A stretch of DNA of 64,000 nucleotides from Salipiger abyssi (GCF_001975705.1 NZ_CP015093.1:496001-560000), one strand, 5' to 3'. Shown: positions 37,143 to 46,484, counted from the first letter of the stretch. Translations and numbers: made by a program. The notes: generated by a model from the sequence alone, not told the origin.

Positions 37143-39377
37143 ATGCCGGATGGCTCGGAAAGCGAAAGCCGCAAGCTGCTTGGCCGGCTGCGCGACACCA
37201 TGGCCGAAGAGGCCGCGGGTCAGGCGCGGCTGGACAAGATCACGCATCTGACGGCGGATTCGATGGGCACCGAAGTGTGCTCCGTCTACCTCTTCCGCGA
37301 CGAGGACACGCTCGAGCTCTGCGCCACCGAGGGGCTCAAGCAGGAGGCGGTGCACCACACGAGGATGAAACTCGGCGAGGGCCTGGTGGGCCGCGTGGCG
37401 CGCACCGGCAAGATGGTCAACACCGCCGACGCGCCCTCCGAGCGCGGCTTCCGCTACATGCCCGAGACCGGCGAGGAGATCTTCTCCAGCTTCCTCGGCC
37501 TGCCGATCCAGCGGCTGGGCGAAAAGCTCGGCGTGCTGGTGGTGCAGACCAAGGCCAAGCGCGAATTCACCTCCGACGAGATCTACGCACTTGAGGTCGT
37601 CGCCATGGTGCTGGCCGAGATGGCCGAGCTCGGCGCCTTCATCGGCGAGGGCGCGGCGCTGAAGGCGCGCCATACCCAGGCGGCGATGATCCGGGGCATC
37701 ACCGGCCAGGAGGGCACCGCCGAGGGCCATGTCTGGCTGCACGAGCCGCGAGTCGTGGTGACCAACCTGGTTAGCGACGATCCCAAACGCGAGCGCGAGC
37801 GGCTGAAAACCGCCGTGGAGAAACTGCGGGTCAGCGTCGACGAGATGCTTGCAGGCGCCAGCGGCGAGCAGCTCGAAGTGCTCGAAGCCTACCGCATGTT
37901 CGCCAATTCCAAGGGCTGGCGGAAGCGCATGGAAGAGGATATCGACCGCGGCCTCTCCGCCGAGGCAGCGGTGGAAAAGGAGCAATCCGCCGCCCGCGCC
38001 CGCATGGGCCAGGTCACCGACGCCTATCTGCGCGAGCGGCTGCACGATCTCGACGACCTGTCGAACCGGCTGCTGCGCATCCTCACCGGTCAGGGCAGTG
38101 AGACCGGCGCCGAGATGCCCGCCGATCCGATCCTAATCGCCCGCAATATCGGCCCCGGCGAGCTGCTCGATTACGGGCGGCGGCTCAGGGGCATCGTGCT
38201 GGAGGAGGGCTCGGTCGGCAGCCACGCCGCCATCGTCGCCCGCGCGCTGGCGATTCCGCTGGTGATCCGCGCCGACCGGGTGCTGACCGAGGCACTGAAC
38301 GGAGATCACATCATGGTCGACGGCGACCAGGGGCTGGTGCATCTGCGTCCCGACGAAAGCGTCGTCAGCGCCTTCCGCGACAAGATCGCGATGCAGGCGC
38401 AGGCGCAGGAACGCTATGCCTCGATCCGCCAGAAACCGGCCATGTCGATCTGCGGCAAGCAGATCAACCTGTTCATGAATGCGGGGCTTCTGGCCGATCT
38501 GCCGTCGCTGCCGAGCTCGGGTGCCGAGGGCGTCGGGCTGTTCCGCACCGAGCTGCAATTCCTCATCCGCAACCAGATGCCGCGCCGCACCGAGCTAGTC
38601 GAGGTCTACAAGCGGGTGATGGATTCCGCCGGCGACAAGCCGGTGATCTTCCGCACGCTCGATATCGGCTCGGACAAGGTGCTGCCCTATATGAAGCCCA
38701 ATGACGAGCCCAACCCGGCGCTCGGCTGGCGGGCGATCCGCGTCGGGCTCGACAAGCCGGGCGTGATGCGGATGCAGATCCAGGCGCTGCTGCGCGCCTC
38801 CGAGGGGCGGCCGCTATCGGTGATGTTCCCCTTCGTCGCGCAATACGAGGAATTCCGCGCCGCCCGCACCGAGGTCGACAAGGCGCTCGCCATCGAGCGC
38901 AAGCTCGGCCACAAGGTGCCCGAGACCATCACCATCGGCACCATGCTGGAGACGCCGAGCCTCGCCTATGCGTCGAAGAAATTCTTCGAGGACGTGGCCT
39001 TCATCTCCATCGGCGGCAACGATCTCAAGCAGTTCTTCTTTGCCGCCGACCGCGAGAACGAGCGCGTGCGCCGGCGCTACGACACGCTGAACGTGAGCTT
39101 CCTTACCTTCCTCGAAGGCATCGTGCAGCGCTGCTCCGAGACCGGCACGGCGCTGAGCTTCTGCGGCGAGGATGCCGGGCGACCCATCGAGGCGGTGTGT
39201 CTCGCCGCCATCGGGCTGCACAAGCTGTCGATGCGCCCGGCCTCCATCGGCCCGGTGAAGAGCCTGATCATGCGCACCGATCTCGATGCGCTCTACGATG
39301 TGATCTGCGATGCGCGCGAACGCGGCGAGCAGTCGGTGCGCGAGTCGGTGCTGGATTACCTGCGCTGGAACGGCTGA
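37143..39377 (+). CDS. ptsP: PTS(Ntr) enzyme I, GAF-containing PtsP
   Basis: Phosphoenolpyruvate-protein phosphotransferase of 744 residues. An N-terminal GAF domain (to about 170) precedes the enzyme I body. The phosphorylated histidine is in GSHAAIVARALAIP near residue 361; PEP-binding LFRTELQFL, FRTLDIGSDK and GTMLETPSLA and SIGGNDLKQFFFAADR follow. It starts the regulatory nitrogen PTS phosphorelay. It lies 48 bp behind lysC and may share its transcript. Confidence 0.96.
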   Translation: MPDGSESESRKLLGRLRDTMAEEAAGQARLDKITHLTADSMGTEVCSVYLFRDEDTLELCATEGLKQEAVHHTRMKLGEGLVGRVARTGKMVNTADAPSERGFRYMPETGEEIFSSFLGLPIQRLGEKLGVLVVQTKAKREFTSDEIYALEVVAMVLAEMAELGAFIGEGAALKARHTQAAMIRGITGQEGTAEGHVWLHEPRVVVTNLVSDDPKRERERLKTAVEKLRVSVDEMLAGASGEQLEVLEAYRMFANSKGWRKRMEEDIDRGLSAEAAVEKEQSAARARMGQVTDAYLRERLHDLDDLSNRLLRILTGQGSETGAEMPADPILIARNIGPGELLDYGRRLRGIVLEEGSVGSHAAIVARALAIPLVIRADRVLTEALNGDHIMVDGDQGLVHLRPDESVVSAFRDKIAMQAQAQERYASIRQKPAMSICGKQINLFMNAGLLADLPSLPSSGAEGVGLFRTELQFLIRNQMPRRTELVEVYKRVMDSAGDKPVIFRTLDIGSDKVLPYMKPNDEPNPALGWRAIRVGLDKPGVMRMQIQALLRASEGRPLSVMFPFVAQYEEFRAARTEVDKALAIERKLGHKVPETITIGTMLETPSLAYASKKFFEDVAFISIGGNDLKQFFFAADRENERVRRRYDTLNVSFLTFLEGIVQRCSETGTALSFCGEDAGRPIEAVCLAAIGLHKLSMRPASIGPVKSLIMRTDLDALYDVICDARERGEQSVRESVLDYLRWNG

Positions 39378-39391
39378 ACACGGTGGTGCGC

Positions 39392-39441
39392 GGTGGGGTG
39401 AACCCCCACCCTGCCCCGCACCCGTAGGGCGGGGTTCCTCC
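39392..39441. repeat. Degenerate REP-like doublet behind ptsP
   Basis: GGTGGGGTGAACCCCCACC (39392-39410) is a strong hairpin and resembles a REP arm; GTAGGGCGGGGTTC at 39424 is a partial opposite arm. The pair repeats the layout of the doublets at 21838 and 63149 but with several differences. The first hairpin may also help end the ptsP transcript. Confidence 0.4.
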
Positions 39442-39476
39442 ATCACCCGCTCGACATCTTCCCCCGCACCCGATAC

Positions 39477-39494
39477 GGTATACCAAGGCATACC
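39477..39494. promoter_or_regulatory. Possible operator GGTATACC-AA-GGCATACC
   Basis: Two near-identical 8-mers at 10-base phase, the first itself palindromic, 17 bases before the VOC gene. GTATAC cores are typical of GntR/FCD-type operators. Also consistent with chance. Confidence 0.3.
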
Positions 39495-39510
39495 AAAATC
39501 GGACACGCCC

Positions 39511-39876
39511 ATGCTCCTCTCCCTGCACCACATACAACTCGCCATGCCGCGCGGTCGCGAGGCCGAGGCCATCGCCTTCTATGCGGATGTGCTGGGGCTG
39601 GACCCGGTCGAGAAACCCGCCCCGCTGCGCTCCCGTGGCGGCGTCTGGTTCGAAGGCGGTGCGCTGCGCGTACATCTGGGCATCGAAGAGCCCTTTGCCC
39701 CCGCCCGCAAGGCGCACCCCGCCTTTCAGGTCGCGAATCTCGACGCGATGATCGCCCGTCTGGATCGCGCCGGCCTGTCCTGGCGCCGCGACATCGACCT
39801 GCCCGGCCTGCGCCGGATCTATGTGGACGATCCCTTCGGCAACCGCATCGAACTGCTGGAGCCGCACGCAGAGTGA
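39511..39876 (+). CDS. VOC (glyoxalase/bleomycin-resistance fold) protein
   Basis: A 121-residue single VOC module pair: LHHIQLAMPRGREAEAIAFYADVLGL at the start and IYVDDPFGNRIELLEP at the end, with metal-ligand candidates His7 and the C-terminal glutamate. Members are glyoxalase-like, dioxygenase or resistance proteins; the substrate cannot be told. The start at 39511 is the first that matches the fold. Confidence 0.85.
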   Translation: MLLSLHHIQLAMPRGREAEAIAFYADVLGLDPVEKPAPLRSRGGVWFEGGALRVHLGIEEPFAPARKAHPAFQVANLDAMIARLDRAGLSWRRDIDLPGLRRIYVDDPFGNRIELLEPHAE

Positions 39877-39936
39877 CACCTTTCACACGGGTGCGCGCTC
39901 TCGGAGCACCTGTAAGCGGTAAGCCCGAATGCGCCT

Positions 39937-40139
39937 ACAGACAAAGCCGCCCGGCCAGACCGGAGCCTCTCCGCGGCCGGGCGTAGTCTGTTCTGTCGCG
40001 CGCCGATGCCCTTCTGGCAACGGACACTGCCCGCACCTTCTGCGCGGGATTACCCCTGCCCGGGAACCGGTGAGACCACGATCCGGCGGCCCCCGTGCAT
40101 GTCCGGGCGGGGCTGCGGAGAAGGACTTTGCCGCTCCGC
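39937..40139. ncRNA. Hairpin-rich intergenic block, possible structured RNA
   Basis: No gene is visible in 39877-40173. Four inverted repeats follow each other: a long one at 39937-39991 (ACAGAC, GCCCGGCC, CGGAG arms with matching partners), CCCGC/GCGGG at about 40030-40048, CCCC-T-GCCCGG with CCGGGCGGGG at about 40055-40113, and GCGGAG/CTCCGC at about 40115-40138. Dense nested pairing suggests a structured RNA or leader, but I recognise no family and cannot choose the strand. Confidence 0.3.
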
Positions 40140-40173
40140 CCCACCCTGTTAGGCGATTAACCTTGAGAAAGGC

Positions 40174-40926
40174 TTAACCAAGCCGCGCCAGCTCGGTTTT
40201 CAGCGCATCGACCAGCGCCGCGCGCTCCTGCCCGCTCTCGCGCGCCAGACGCAGCAGGCCGAAATGCACATGCGCCATCTGCTGGTAATAACTGGTATAG
40301 GCGTAGTTGGTCGCGGCGCCTGCCGCCGCCCCCAGCACCGGCACCGTCTGCGCCGCCAGCTTCTGCCCCAGCACCGTCGCCAGCCGCGGCGCCACCCGGC
40401 GGATCAGCCCGTGCACCGTCGCGCCGGTCAGCGTCACCCGCGCCGAGAGAAAGCCCATATCCACCCCGTCATCCTGTGCCAGCGGCCCGGCGGAGGCAAA
40501 GACCGCCAGGCATTCGGCGCGGATCTCCGGCGCATCGGGGTCGAACCCCTGTTCGGCGGCGATGCCCTGGATCGTGCGCAACAACACCGTGGTGGTCACC
40601 GGCAGCTCCGCCAGCGCCGAGGGCAGACCGCCGGCGCCGCCCGCCGCCCCCATCGCCGTGGCAAGCGCGGTGTTGAGCCAGCCCTTCTGGTCGCGCACCA
40701 CCCCGCGCGAGCCCGCAGCGGCGCGCAGCGCGGTCTCCAGCGCGCGCTCGGTGGCGCCCTCGAGCCGGTCCTTGACCCGGTCGGGCAGCCGTTCGAGCAG
40801 GTTCTCCGCCTGCCCGCCGATCAGGTTCAGCACCTGCAAACCGACACCGCCCGCCGCGCGATAGCGCCGCGCCAGCGCGGCGATCTCGCCGCTGGTATCG
40901 AGAGGAACAAGCTCGGTTCCGGTCAT
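40174..40926 (-). CDS. EcsC family protein
   Basis: A 250-residue protein with the EcsC layout: a helical N-terminus (LARRYRAAGGVGLQVLNLIGG), a glycine/alanine-rich central hydrophobic stretch (TALATAMGAAGGAGGLPSA) and a second one (VPVLGAAAGAATNYAYTSYY). EcsC proteins are named from an ABC-transporter locus in Bacillus; their role is unclear, probably membrane-associated. It lies 50 bp behind the GNAT gene on the same strand. Confidence 0.85.
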   Translation of the reverse strand: MTGTELVPLDTSGEIAALARRYRAAGGVGLQVLNLIGGQAENLLERLPDRVKDRLEGATERALETALRAAAGSRGVVRDQKGWLNTALATAMGAAGGAGGLPSALAELPVTTTVLLRTIQGIAAEQGFDPDAPEIRAECLAVFASAGPLAQDDGVDMGFLSARVTLTGATVHGLIRRVAPRLATVLGQKLAAQTVPVLGAAAGAATNYAYTSYYQQMAHVHFGLLRLARESGQERAALVDALKTELARLG

Positions 40927-40976
40927 GGCGCTCCCTTTCCTGCCTGTGGGAAAGATCGGCATGCCGGCGCGCGAAA

Positions 40977-41462
40977 TCAAGCGCCGCGCGTCACCTCGCC
41001 CGTCACCCCCTCCCAGGCGCCGGGGGCCAGCTCCAGCCCCAGCACCCGCTCGGGGTTGGTCGGCGGCGGCATCTCGACCCCGCTCAGCTTGCGAAATCCG
41101 AAACGGCGGTAATAGGGCTCGTCGCCCACCAGCAGCACCCGCGCCCATTCCAGAGCCCGCGCCCGCTCCACCGTGTCGCGGATCAGCGCCGCGCCCAGGC
41201 CTTCGCCCTGCGCCGTCGGGTGCACCGCCACCGGCCCCAGGAGCAGCGCCTGCCAGGCGCCGATGCGCACCGGCCAGTAGCGGATCGCACCGCCCAGAAT
41301 GCCGGTCTCGTCGCGCGCGATGCGGCACAGCTCCGCGACCGGCGGCACATCCTCGCGCAGCCGATAGGAGGAGAGCGCCGTGCGCCCCGGCGCAAAGCTG
41401 AGATCGTATAGCGCCTCGATCTCCCACCAGTCGTCGGGCTTTTCCTGTGACAGCGTGAACAG
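40977..41462 (-). CDS. GNAT-family N-acetyltransferase, apparent CTG start
   Basis: The fold is clear: LLLGPVAVHPTAQGEGLGAALI holds the acetyl-CoA loop (Q/R-x-x-G-x-G/A) and YYRRFGF the usual C-terminal beta-alpha segment. In-frame family-like sequence (TLSQEKPDDWWEIEALYDL) continues upstream of the first GTG (41348), but no ATG, GTG or TTG lies there before the frame becomes implausible. A CTG at 41462 has GGGAGAA six bases upstream, giving 161 residues. The starting codon could also be a mutated ATG. Acceptor substrate unknown. Confidence 0.75.
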   Translation of the reverse strand: MFTLSQEKPDDWWEIEALYDLSFAPGRTALSSYRLREDVPPVAELCRIARDETGILGGAIRYWPVRIGAWQALLLGPVAVHPTAQGEGLGAALIRDTVERARALEWARVLLVGDEPYYRRFGFRKLSGVEMPPPTNPERVLGLELAPGAWEGVTGEVTRGA

Positions 41463-41539
41463 CGCCGCTTCTCCCGTGCAATTGGCCGCGAACCGGCCTA
41501 TTCCAGACTCTATAGGTGCAAATATCTGAAAGGACAGCG

Positions 41540-42142
41540 ATGTTCTACCGCCCCGAAGATGGCCACGGCCTGCCGCACAACCCGTTCAATGCCATCGTCA
41601 CGCCGCGCCCGATCGGCTGGATCTCCACCCGGGGCGCGCTCGGCGACAATCTCGCACCTTACAGCTTCTTCAACGCGGTGGCCTATGTGCCGCCACAGGT
41701 GATGTTCGCCTCGACCTCCGCCAAGGACGACCGCGGCGACACCAAGGACAGCGTCGCCCAGCTGCGCGAGCGGGGCGTGTTCTGCGTGAACATCGTCGAA
41801 TACGCCATGCGCGACGCGATGAACCTCAGCTCGGGTCCATGGCAGGCCGGGCAGGACGAGTTCGAGATGGCCGGTCTGGAAAAAGCCGAGTGCGAAACCA
41901 TCGACTGCCCGCGCGTGGCGCGCGCGCCGGCGGCGCTGGAATGCAAGGTCGTGCAGATCGTGCAACTGCCCGGAAAGTCCAATTTCGTGACCTTCGGCGA
42001 GGTCACCGGCGTGCATCTGCGCGACGATTGCCTGGTCGATGGCATCTTCGACATCACCCGCTTCCACCCGCTCTCGCGGCTGGGCTATCGCGACTATACG
42101 GTGGTGCGCGAGCTGTTCTCGCTCAAACGCCCCGGCGAATAA
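41540..42142 (+). CDS. Flavin reductase family protein
   Basis: A 200-residue FMN-binding split-barrel protein: FNAIVTPRPIGWISTRGALGDNLAPYSFFNAV is the FMN-binding region and KDSVAQLRERGVFCVNIV follows, as in the DIM6/NTAB flavin reductase group. It may supply reduced flavin to a monooxygenase. The ATG at 41540 (MFYRPEDGHG) has AAGGA 7 bases upstream. It is divergent from the GNAT gene. Confidence 0.88.
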   Translation: MFYRPEDGHGLPHNPFNAIVTPRPIGWISTRGALGDNLAPYSFFNAVAYVPPQVMFASTSAKDDRGDTKDSVAQLRERGVFCVNIVEYAMRDAMNLSSGPWQAGQDEFEMAGLEKAECETIDCPRVARAPAALECKVVQIVQLPGKSNFVTFGEVTGVHLRDDCLVDGIFDITRFHPLSRLGYRDYTVVRELFSLKRPGE

Positions 42143-42269
42143 GCTGCCACCGTCAGTCAGCGCACTCTCCCGGTTTCCATTGGCCCAAAATATCCCGGGG
42201 AGTCGGCCGCAGGCCGACGGGGCAGCGCCCCAACACGCGCGCCGCAGGCGTCCTCGCCAGATACAAACG

Positions 42270-42299
42270 AAAAGGGCGCGCCGCGTCAGCGGCGCGCCC
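42270..42299 (-). terminator. Terminator behind the SulP gene
   Basis: Perfect 11-bp stem GGGCGCGCCGC/GCGGCGCGCCC with a 4-base loop, followed on the minus strand by TTTTCGTTT. It lies 42 bases past the SulP stop. The same hairpin could stop the opposing flavin reductase transcript. Confidence 0.75.
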
Positions 42300-42341
42300 C
42301 CGGGCGTCGCGGGCAACGCCCGCGGCGCAATCCCTGCGGCC

Positions 42342-43973
42342 TCAATGCCCGCCGAGGATCCCCGTGCGCACATGGTAATCCACTGCCAGCGCGTAATCCG
42401 GATCGTCGTCGCTATCGACCATCAGATGCCCCGCCTTGGTCAGCAGCCGGTGACAGTCGCGCGACAGGTGGCGCAGTTGCAGCCGCTTTCCGGCCGCCTG
42501 GTATTTCGCCGCCACCGCCTCAATGGCCTGAAGCGCCGACTGGTCCACCACCCTGCTGTCGGCGAAATCCACGATCACCGTCTGCGGATCCTCCGCCACG
42601 TTGAAGAGCTCGGCAAAGCCCTCCGACGAGCCGAAAAACAGCGGCCCCTGCACCTGATAGACCTTCGCCCCCTCCGGCGTCACGTAGCTGCGTGCATGGA
42701 TGCGGCGGGCGTTGTTCCAGGCATAGGCCAGCGCCGAGACGATCACCCCGACCACCACGGCCACGGCGAGATCCTCGTAAACCGTCACCACCGTCACCAG
42801 CACGATCACGAAGGCATCGGTCAGCGGCACCCGGAACAGGATGCGCAGCGAGTTCCAGGCGAAGGTGCCGATCACCACCATGAACATCACCCCCACAAGC
42901 GCCGCCAGCGGAATGAGCTCGATCAGCGGCGAGGCGAAGAGGATGAAACTCAGCAGGAACAGCGCCGCCACGATGCCGGCGATCCGGGTCCGCCCGCCGG
43001 AATTCACATTGATCATCGACTGGCCGATCATCGCACAGCCGCCCATGCCGCCAAAGAACCCGGTCACCGTATTGGCGAGCCCCTGCGCGATGCATTCCTG
43101 GCTGGCGCCGCCGCGCTGGCCGGTCATCTCGCCCACGAGGTTCAGCGTCAGCAGGCTCTCGATCAGCCCGATGGCGGCGAGGATCACCGCATAGGGCAGG
43201 ATGATCTCCAGCGTTTCCCAGTTGAGCGGCACCATCGGGATGTGGAAGGCCGGGAACCCGCCCTCGATCGAGGCCATGTCGCCCACCCGCGGCGTATCGA
43301 GCCCCAGCGCGATCACCAGCGCCGCGGTCACCGCGATCCCCGCCAGCGGCGCCGGTACGATGCGCGTCAGCTTCGGCAGCAGCCAGATCACCGCCATGGT
43401 CAGCGCCACCAGCCCCAGCATCACCAATAGCGGCGTGCCGCTCAGCCACTCACCGCCGCCGATGCCGCCATGGCCCGAGGCCTCTGCGCTGCCCGGCACC
43501 TTGAACTGGGTGAGCTGCGCCATGAAGATCACGATGGCCAGCCCGTTCACAAAGCCCAGCATCACCGGATGCGGCACCAGCCGGATGAACTTGCCCCAGT
43601 GCATCACCCCGGCAAAGATCTGCAACAGCCCCATCAGAACCACCGTGGCGAAGAGGTACTCGACGCCGTGATCGGCCACCAGCGCCACCATCACCACCGC
43701 CAGCGCGCCGGTCGCCCCCGAGATCATCCCCGGACGCCCGCCGAACACGGCGGTGATCAGCCCCACCATGAAGGCCGCATAAAGCCCCACCAGCGGGTGC
43801 ACCCCCGCGACAAAGGCAAAGGCCACCGCCTCGGGCACCAGCGCCAGCGCCACGGTCAGCCCGGAGAGCAGATCGGTCTTGACCTGTCCCGGCGTCAGCC
43901 GCCCGGTCGGGTGGATGCTGAGATCGGGCATGGAAATGCGGCTGGCGTAGCGCGCCAGTAGGGCCTTGGCCAT
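42342..43973 (-). CDS. SulP-family anion transporter
   Basis: A 543-residue transporter with about 10-12 hydrophobic segments and a C-terminal STAS domain (from about 430, VYQVQGPLFFGSSEGFAELF then VIVDFADSRVVDQSALQAIE). DLLSGLTVALALVPEAVAFAFVAGVHPLVGLY is the SulP signature. Substrates in the family are sulfate, bicarbonate or dicarboxylates; this one cannot be assigned from sequence alone. Start at 43973 gives MAKALLARY. Confidence 0.9.
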   Translation of the reverse strand: MAKALLARYASRISMPDLSIHPTGRLTPGQVKTDLLSGLTVALALVPEAVAFAFVAGVHPLVGLYAAFMVGLITAVFGGRPGMISGATGALAVVMVALVADHGVEYLFATVVLMGLLQIFAGVMHWGKFIRLVPHPVMLGFVNGLAIVIFMAQLTQFKVPGSAEASGHGGIGGGEWLSGTPLLVMLGLVALTMAVIWLLPKLTRIVPAPLAGIAVTAALVIALGLDTPRVGDMASIEGGFPAFHIPMVPLNWETLEIILPYAVILAAIGLIESLLTLNLVGEMTGQRGGASQECIAQGLANTVTGFFGGMGGCAMIGQSMINVNSGGRTRIAGIVAALFLLSFILFASPLIELIPLAALVGVMFMVVIGTFAWNSLRILFRVPLTDAFVIVLVTVVTVYEDLAVAVVVGVIVSALAYAWNNARRIHARSYVTPEGAKVYQVQGPLFFGSSEGFAELFNVAEDPQTVIVDFADSRVVDQSALQAIEAVAAKYQAAGKRLQLRHLSRDCHRLLTKAGHLMVDSDDDPDYALAVDYHVRTGILGGH

Positions 43974-44216
43974 GGAGCTGTCCTGTTCGTTGCTTGCACG
44001 CAGGCCGCAGATACTGCACCGCAGCGAAAAACGCCACCCATACGCTCGAAATCGGCCCCTTGCGCGCACTCATACAAGCGGGGCGGCGAAAGTCACGGCT
44101 TTCCTGCGCATACCGCCCCCGCAACCCGCTGCGAGAGGGCGTTTTTGCCGCCCGGCCCTTCCCTTCGCCGCCACGCCGTTGCACGCTTCGCCCAAGGATA
44201 TCACGGAGCGGATTGC

Positions 44217-45092
44217 ATGACAGAGACCATGATCGGCGTGATCGGAGGATCGGGCGTCTACGATCTCGACACGCTGGAAGACAAACGCTGGGTGGCGGTC
44301 GAATCGCCCTGGGGCCTGCCCTCGGACGAGATCCTCACCGGCACGCTCGGCGGCGTGAAGATGGCCTTCCTGCCCCGCCACGGGCGCGGCCATGTGCATT
44401 CCCCCTCCACCGTGCCCTACCGCGCCAATATCGACGCGCTGAAACGGCTGGGCGTCACCGATGTGATCTCGGTCTCGGCCTGCGGCTCCTTCCGTGAAGA
44501 GATGGCGCCCGGCGATTTCGTCGTAATCGATCAGTTCATCGACCGCACCTTCGCGCGCGAGAAGAGTTTCTTCGGCAGCGGCTGCGTCGCGCATGTCTCG
44601 GTGGCCCACCCTACCTGCCCGCGCCTCGGCGCCGCCTGCCTGACCGCCGCGAGCGAAGCGGGCATCCGGGTGCATGACGGCGGCACCTATCTGGCAATGG
44701 AAGGCCCGCAATTCTCCACCCTCGCGGAATCGAAGATGTACCGCGACAGCTGGGGCGCCGACGTGATCGGCATGACCAATATGCCCGAGGCCAAGCTCGC
44801 CCGCGAGGCCGAGCTCTGCTACGCCTCGGTCGCCATGGTCACCGATTACGACAGCTGGCACCCCGATCACGGCGCCGTCGACATCACCGAAATCGTCAAG
44901 ATCCTCACCGGCAATGCCGACAAGGCCCGCGATCTGGTCAGCCGGCTGCCAGGACTGCTGGGGGCCGAGCGCACGCCCTGCCCGCATGGCTGCGACCGCG
45001 CCCTCGATTACGCCCTGCTCACCGCACCGGAGAAACGCGACCCGATGCTGATGTCCAAACTCGACGCCGTTGCCGCAAGGATGCTGACATGA
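44217..45092 (+). CDS. mtnP: S-methyl-5'-thioadenosine phosphorylase
   Basis: Cleaves methylthioadenosine to adenine and methylthioribose-1-phosphate; 291 residues. [13 protein letters not shown] at the N-terminus, [22 protein letters not shown] near 57, [25 protein letters not shown] near 92 and [16 protein letters not shown] near 170 are the family motifs. The stop overlaps the next gene by 4 bp. The adenine product is the substrate of apt, two genes downstream. Confidence 0.95.
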   Translation: MTETMIGVIGGSGVYDLDTLEDKRWVAVESPWGLPSDEILTGTLGGVKMAFLPRHGRGHVHSPSTVPYRANIDALKRLGVTDVISVSACGSFREEMAPGDFVVIDQFIDRTFAREKSFFGSGCVAHVSVAHPTCPRLGAACLTAASEAGIRVHDGGTYLAMEGPQFSTLAESKMYRDSWGADVIGMTNMPEAKLAREAELCYASVAMVTDYDSWHPDHGAVDITEIVKILTGNADKARDLVSRLPGLLGAERTPCPHGCDRALDYALLTAPEKRDPMLMSKLDAVAARMLT

Positions 45093-45712
45093 GTCTCGAT
45101 CTCTGGCTGACCTTCGTCGCCGCCTCCACCGCGCTGCTGCTGATCCCCGGCCCCACCGTGCTGCTGGTGCTCTCCTACGCGCTCTCCAAGGGCCGCTCGG
45201 TTGCCGTTGCCTCCGCCGCCGGCGTCGCGCTCGGCGATTTCACCGCCATGTCATTGTCGCTCGCCGGGCTCGGCGCGCTGGTGCTGGCCTCGGCCACGCT
45301 CTTCACCGCGCTGAAAGGGATCGGCGCCGCCTATCTGGTCTGGCTCGGCATCAAACTCATCCGCTCCGCCCCAAAGGAAGGCCTCGCGATCCCGCGCGCC
45401 GAGGTCACCGCAAGAGGCGTCTTCGCCCATGCCGCCGCCGTGACCGCCCTCAACCCCAAGAGCATCGCCTTCTTCATCGCCTTCGTGCCGCAATTCATCG
45501 ACGCCTCCGCGCCGCTGCTGCCGCAATTCGTCATCCTGATCGCCACCTTCGTGGGCCTCGCGGCGATCAACGTGCTGGTCTATGCGCTGGCCGCCGACAG
45601 GCTGCGCAGCGCCGTGGCCCGGCCCGGCATCATCGCCTGGCTCACCCGCGCCGGCGGCGCCGCGCTGATCGGCATGGGCGTGCTCACCGCCACCCTGCGC
45701 CGCGCGAACTGA
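45089..45712 (+). CDS. LysE/RhtB-family exporter
   Basis: A 207-residue membrane protein with six hydrophobic segments and the LysE/RhtB motif [21 protein letters not shown] near residues 16-36. Members export amino acids or related metabolites. It overlaps mtnP (ATGA) and ends 8 bases before apt, so it is inside an adenine salvage operon and might export an intermediate of that pathway; this is inference from context. Confidence 0.88.
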   Translation: MSLDLWLTFVAASTALLLIPGPTVLLVLSYALSKGRSVAVASAAGVALGDFTAMSLSLAGLGALVLASATLFTALKGIGAAYLVWLGIKLIRSAPKEGLAIPRAEVTARGVFAHAAAVTALNPKSIAFFIAFVPQFIDASAPLLPQFVILIATFVGLAAINVLVYALAADRLRSAVARPGIIAWLTRAGGAALIGMGVLTATLRRAN

Positions 45713-45720
45713 GGCCCGCC

Positions 45721-46260
45721 ATGATCGCCCAGAAACAGGTTCGCGACTATATCCGCTCCATCGTCGATTTCCCGCATGAGGGCATCGTCTTTCGCGACGT
45801 GACCACGCTCTTCGCCGATCCGCGCGGTTTCCGCATGGCCATCGACCAGCTGCTGCACCCCTATGCCGGGATGCGGTTCGACAAGGTGGTCGGGCTCGAG
45901 GCCCGCGGCTTCATCCTCGGCGGCGCGGTGGCGCATCAGCTCTCGGCGGGCTTCGTGCCGATCCGCAAGAAGGGCAAGCTGCCTGGCGCCGTGATCTCGG
46001 AAAGCTATACGCTGGAATATGGCGAGGCGGTGGTAGAGATCCATGACGACGCCATCGCCCCCGGCGAACGCATCCTGCTGGTCGACGACCTGCTGGCCAC
46101 CGGCGGCACCGCCGAGGCGGGCATAAAACTGGTGGAACGGCTCGGCGGCGAGATCATCGGCTGCGCCTTCATCGTCGATCTGCCCGATCTGGGCGGGCGC
46201 GCGCGGCTCGACGCGATGGGCATGGATGTGCACGCGCTCTGCGCCTTCGAGGGTCTCTGA
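45721..46260 (+). CDS. apt: Adenine phosphoribosyltransferase
   Basis: Makes AMP from adenine and PRPP; 179 residues, the family length. [25 protein letters not shown] at the N-terminus, [17 protein letters not shown] near 60, and the PRPP loop [13 protein letters not shown] near 118. Third gene of the mtnP operon. Confidence 0.97.
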   Translation: MIAQKQVRDYIRSIVDFPHEGIVFRDVTTLFADPRGFRMAIDQLLHPYAGMRFDKVVGLEARGFILGGAVAHQLSAGFVPIRKKGKLPGAVISESYTLEYGEAVVEIHDDAIAPGERILLVDDLLATGGTAEAGIKLVERLGGEIIGCAFIVDLPDLGGRARLDAMGMDVHALCAFEGL

Positions 46261-46296
46261 CCCCGAAAAACAGCACCCGGCCCAACTGCCGGATAT

Positions 46297-46363
46297 GCGT
46301 ATTTGAAAAAGAGAAGAAGAGCAGACGCGCCGCCCCTGCCCGTCTTCTCTTTCAAAAATACGC
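46297..46363. repeat. Inverted pair of type B UTR motifs between apt and phaZ
   Basis: GCGTATTTGAAAAAGAGAAG on the left and its near complement CTTCTCTTTCAAAAATACGC on the right, 24 bases apart, could form a hairpin of about 20 bp with one bulged base. The genes on both sides converge here, so it may act as a two-way terminator. Confidence 0.5.
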
Positions 46364-46484
46364 CCTTGAAAGACCGCCACGCGTCGCGACGCCGCTCTTG
46401 ATGTATCAGACCGGCCAGAGGCGCCGAGGCCCCCGACAAAGACGGGGGCCGAGACAGGCTGCGCGCCGCAGGCGCACCATCAGG

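Noticed and set aside
40055..40113. Cobalamin riboswitch
   Set aside because: Only a GGGAA...CCGGTG...GCCCCCG-like stretch is present; the B12 box (CAGGAGACC-like) and a B12-related gene downstream are missing.
40174..41481. A 435-codon frame joining EcsC to upstream sequence as a fusion
   Set aside because: The upstream part is an out-of-frame shadow of the GNAT gene; the EcsC protein has its own ATG at 40926.
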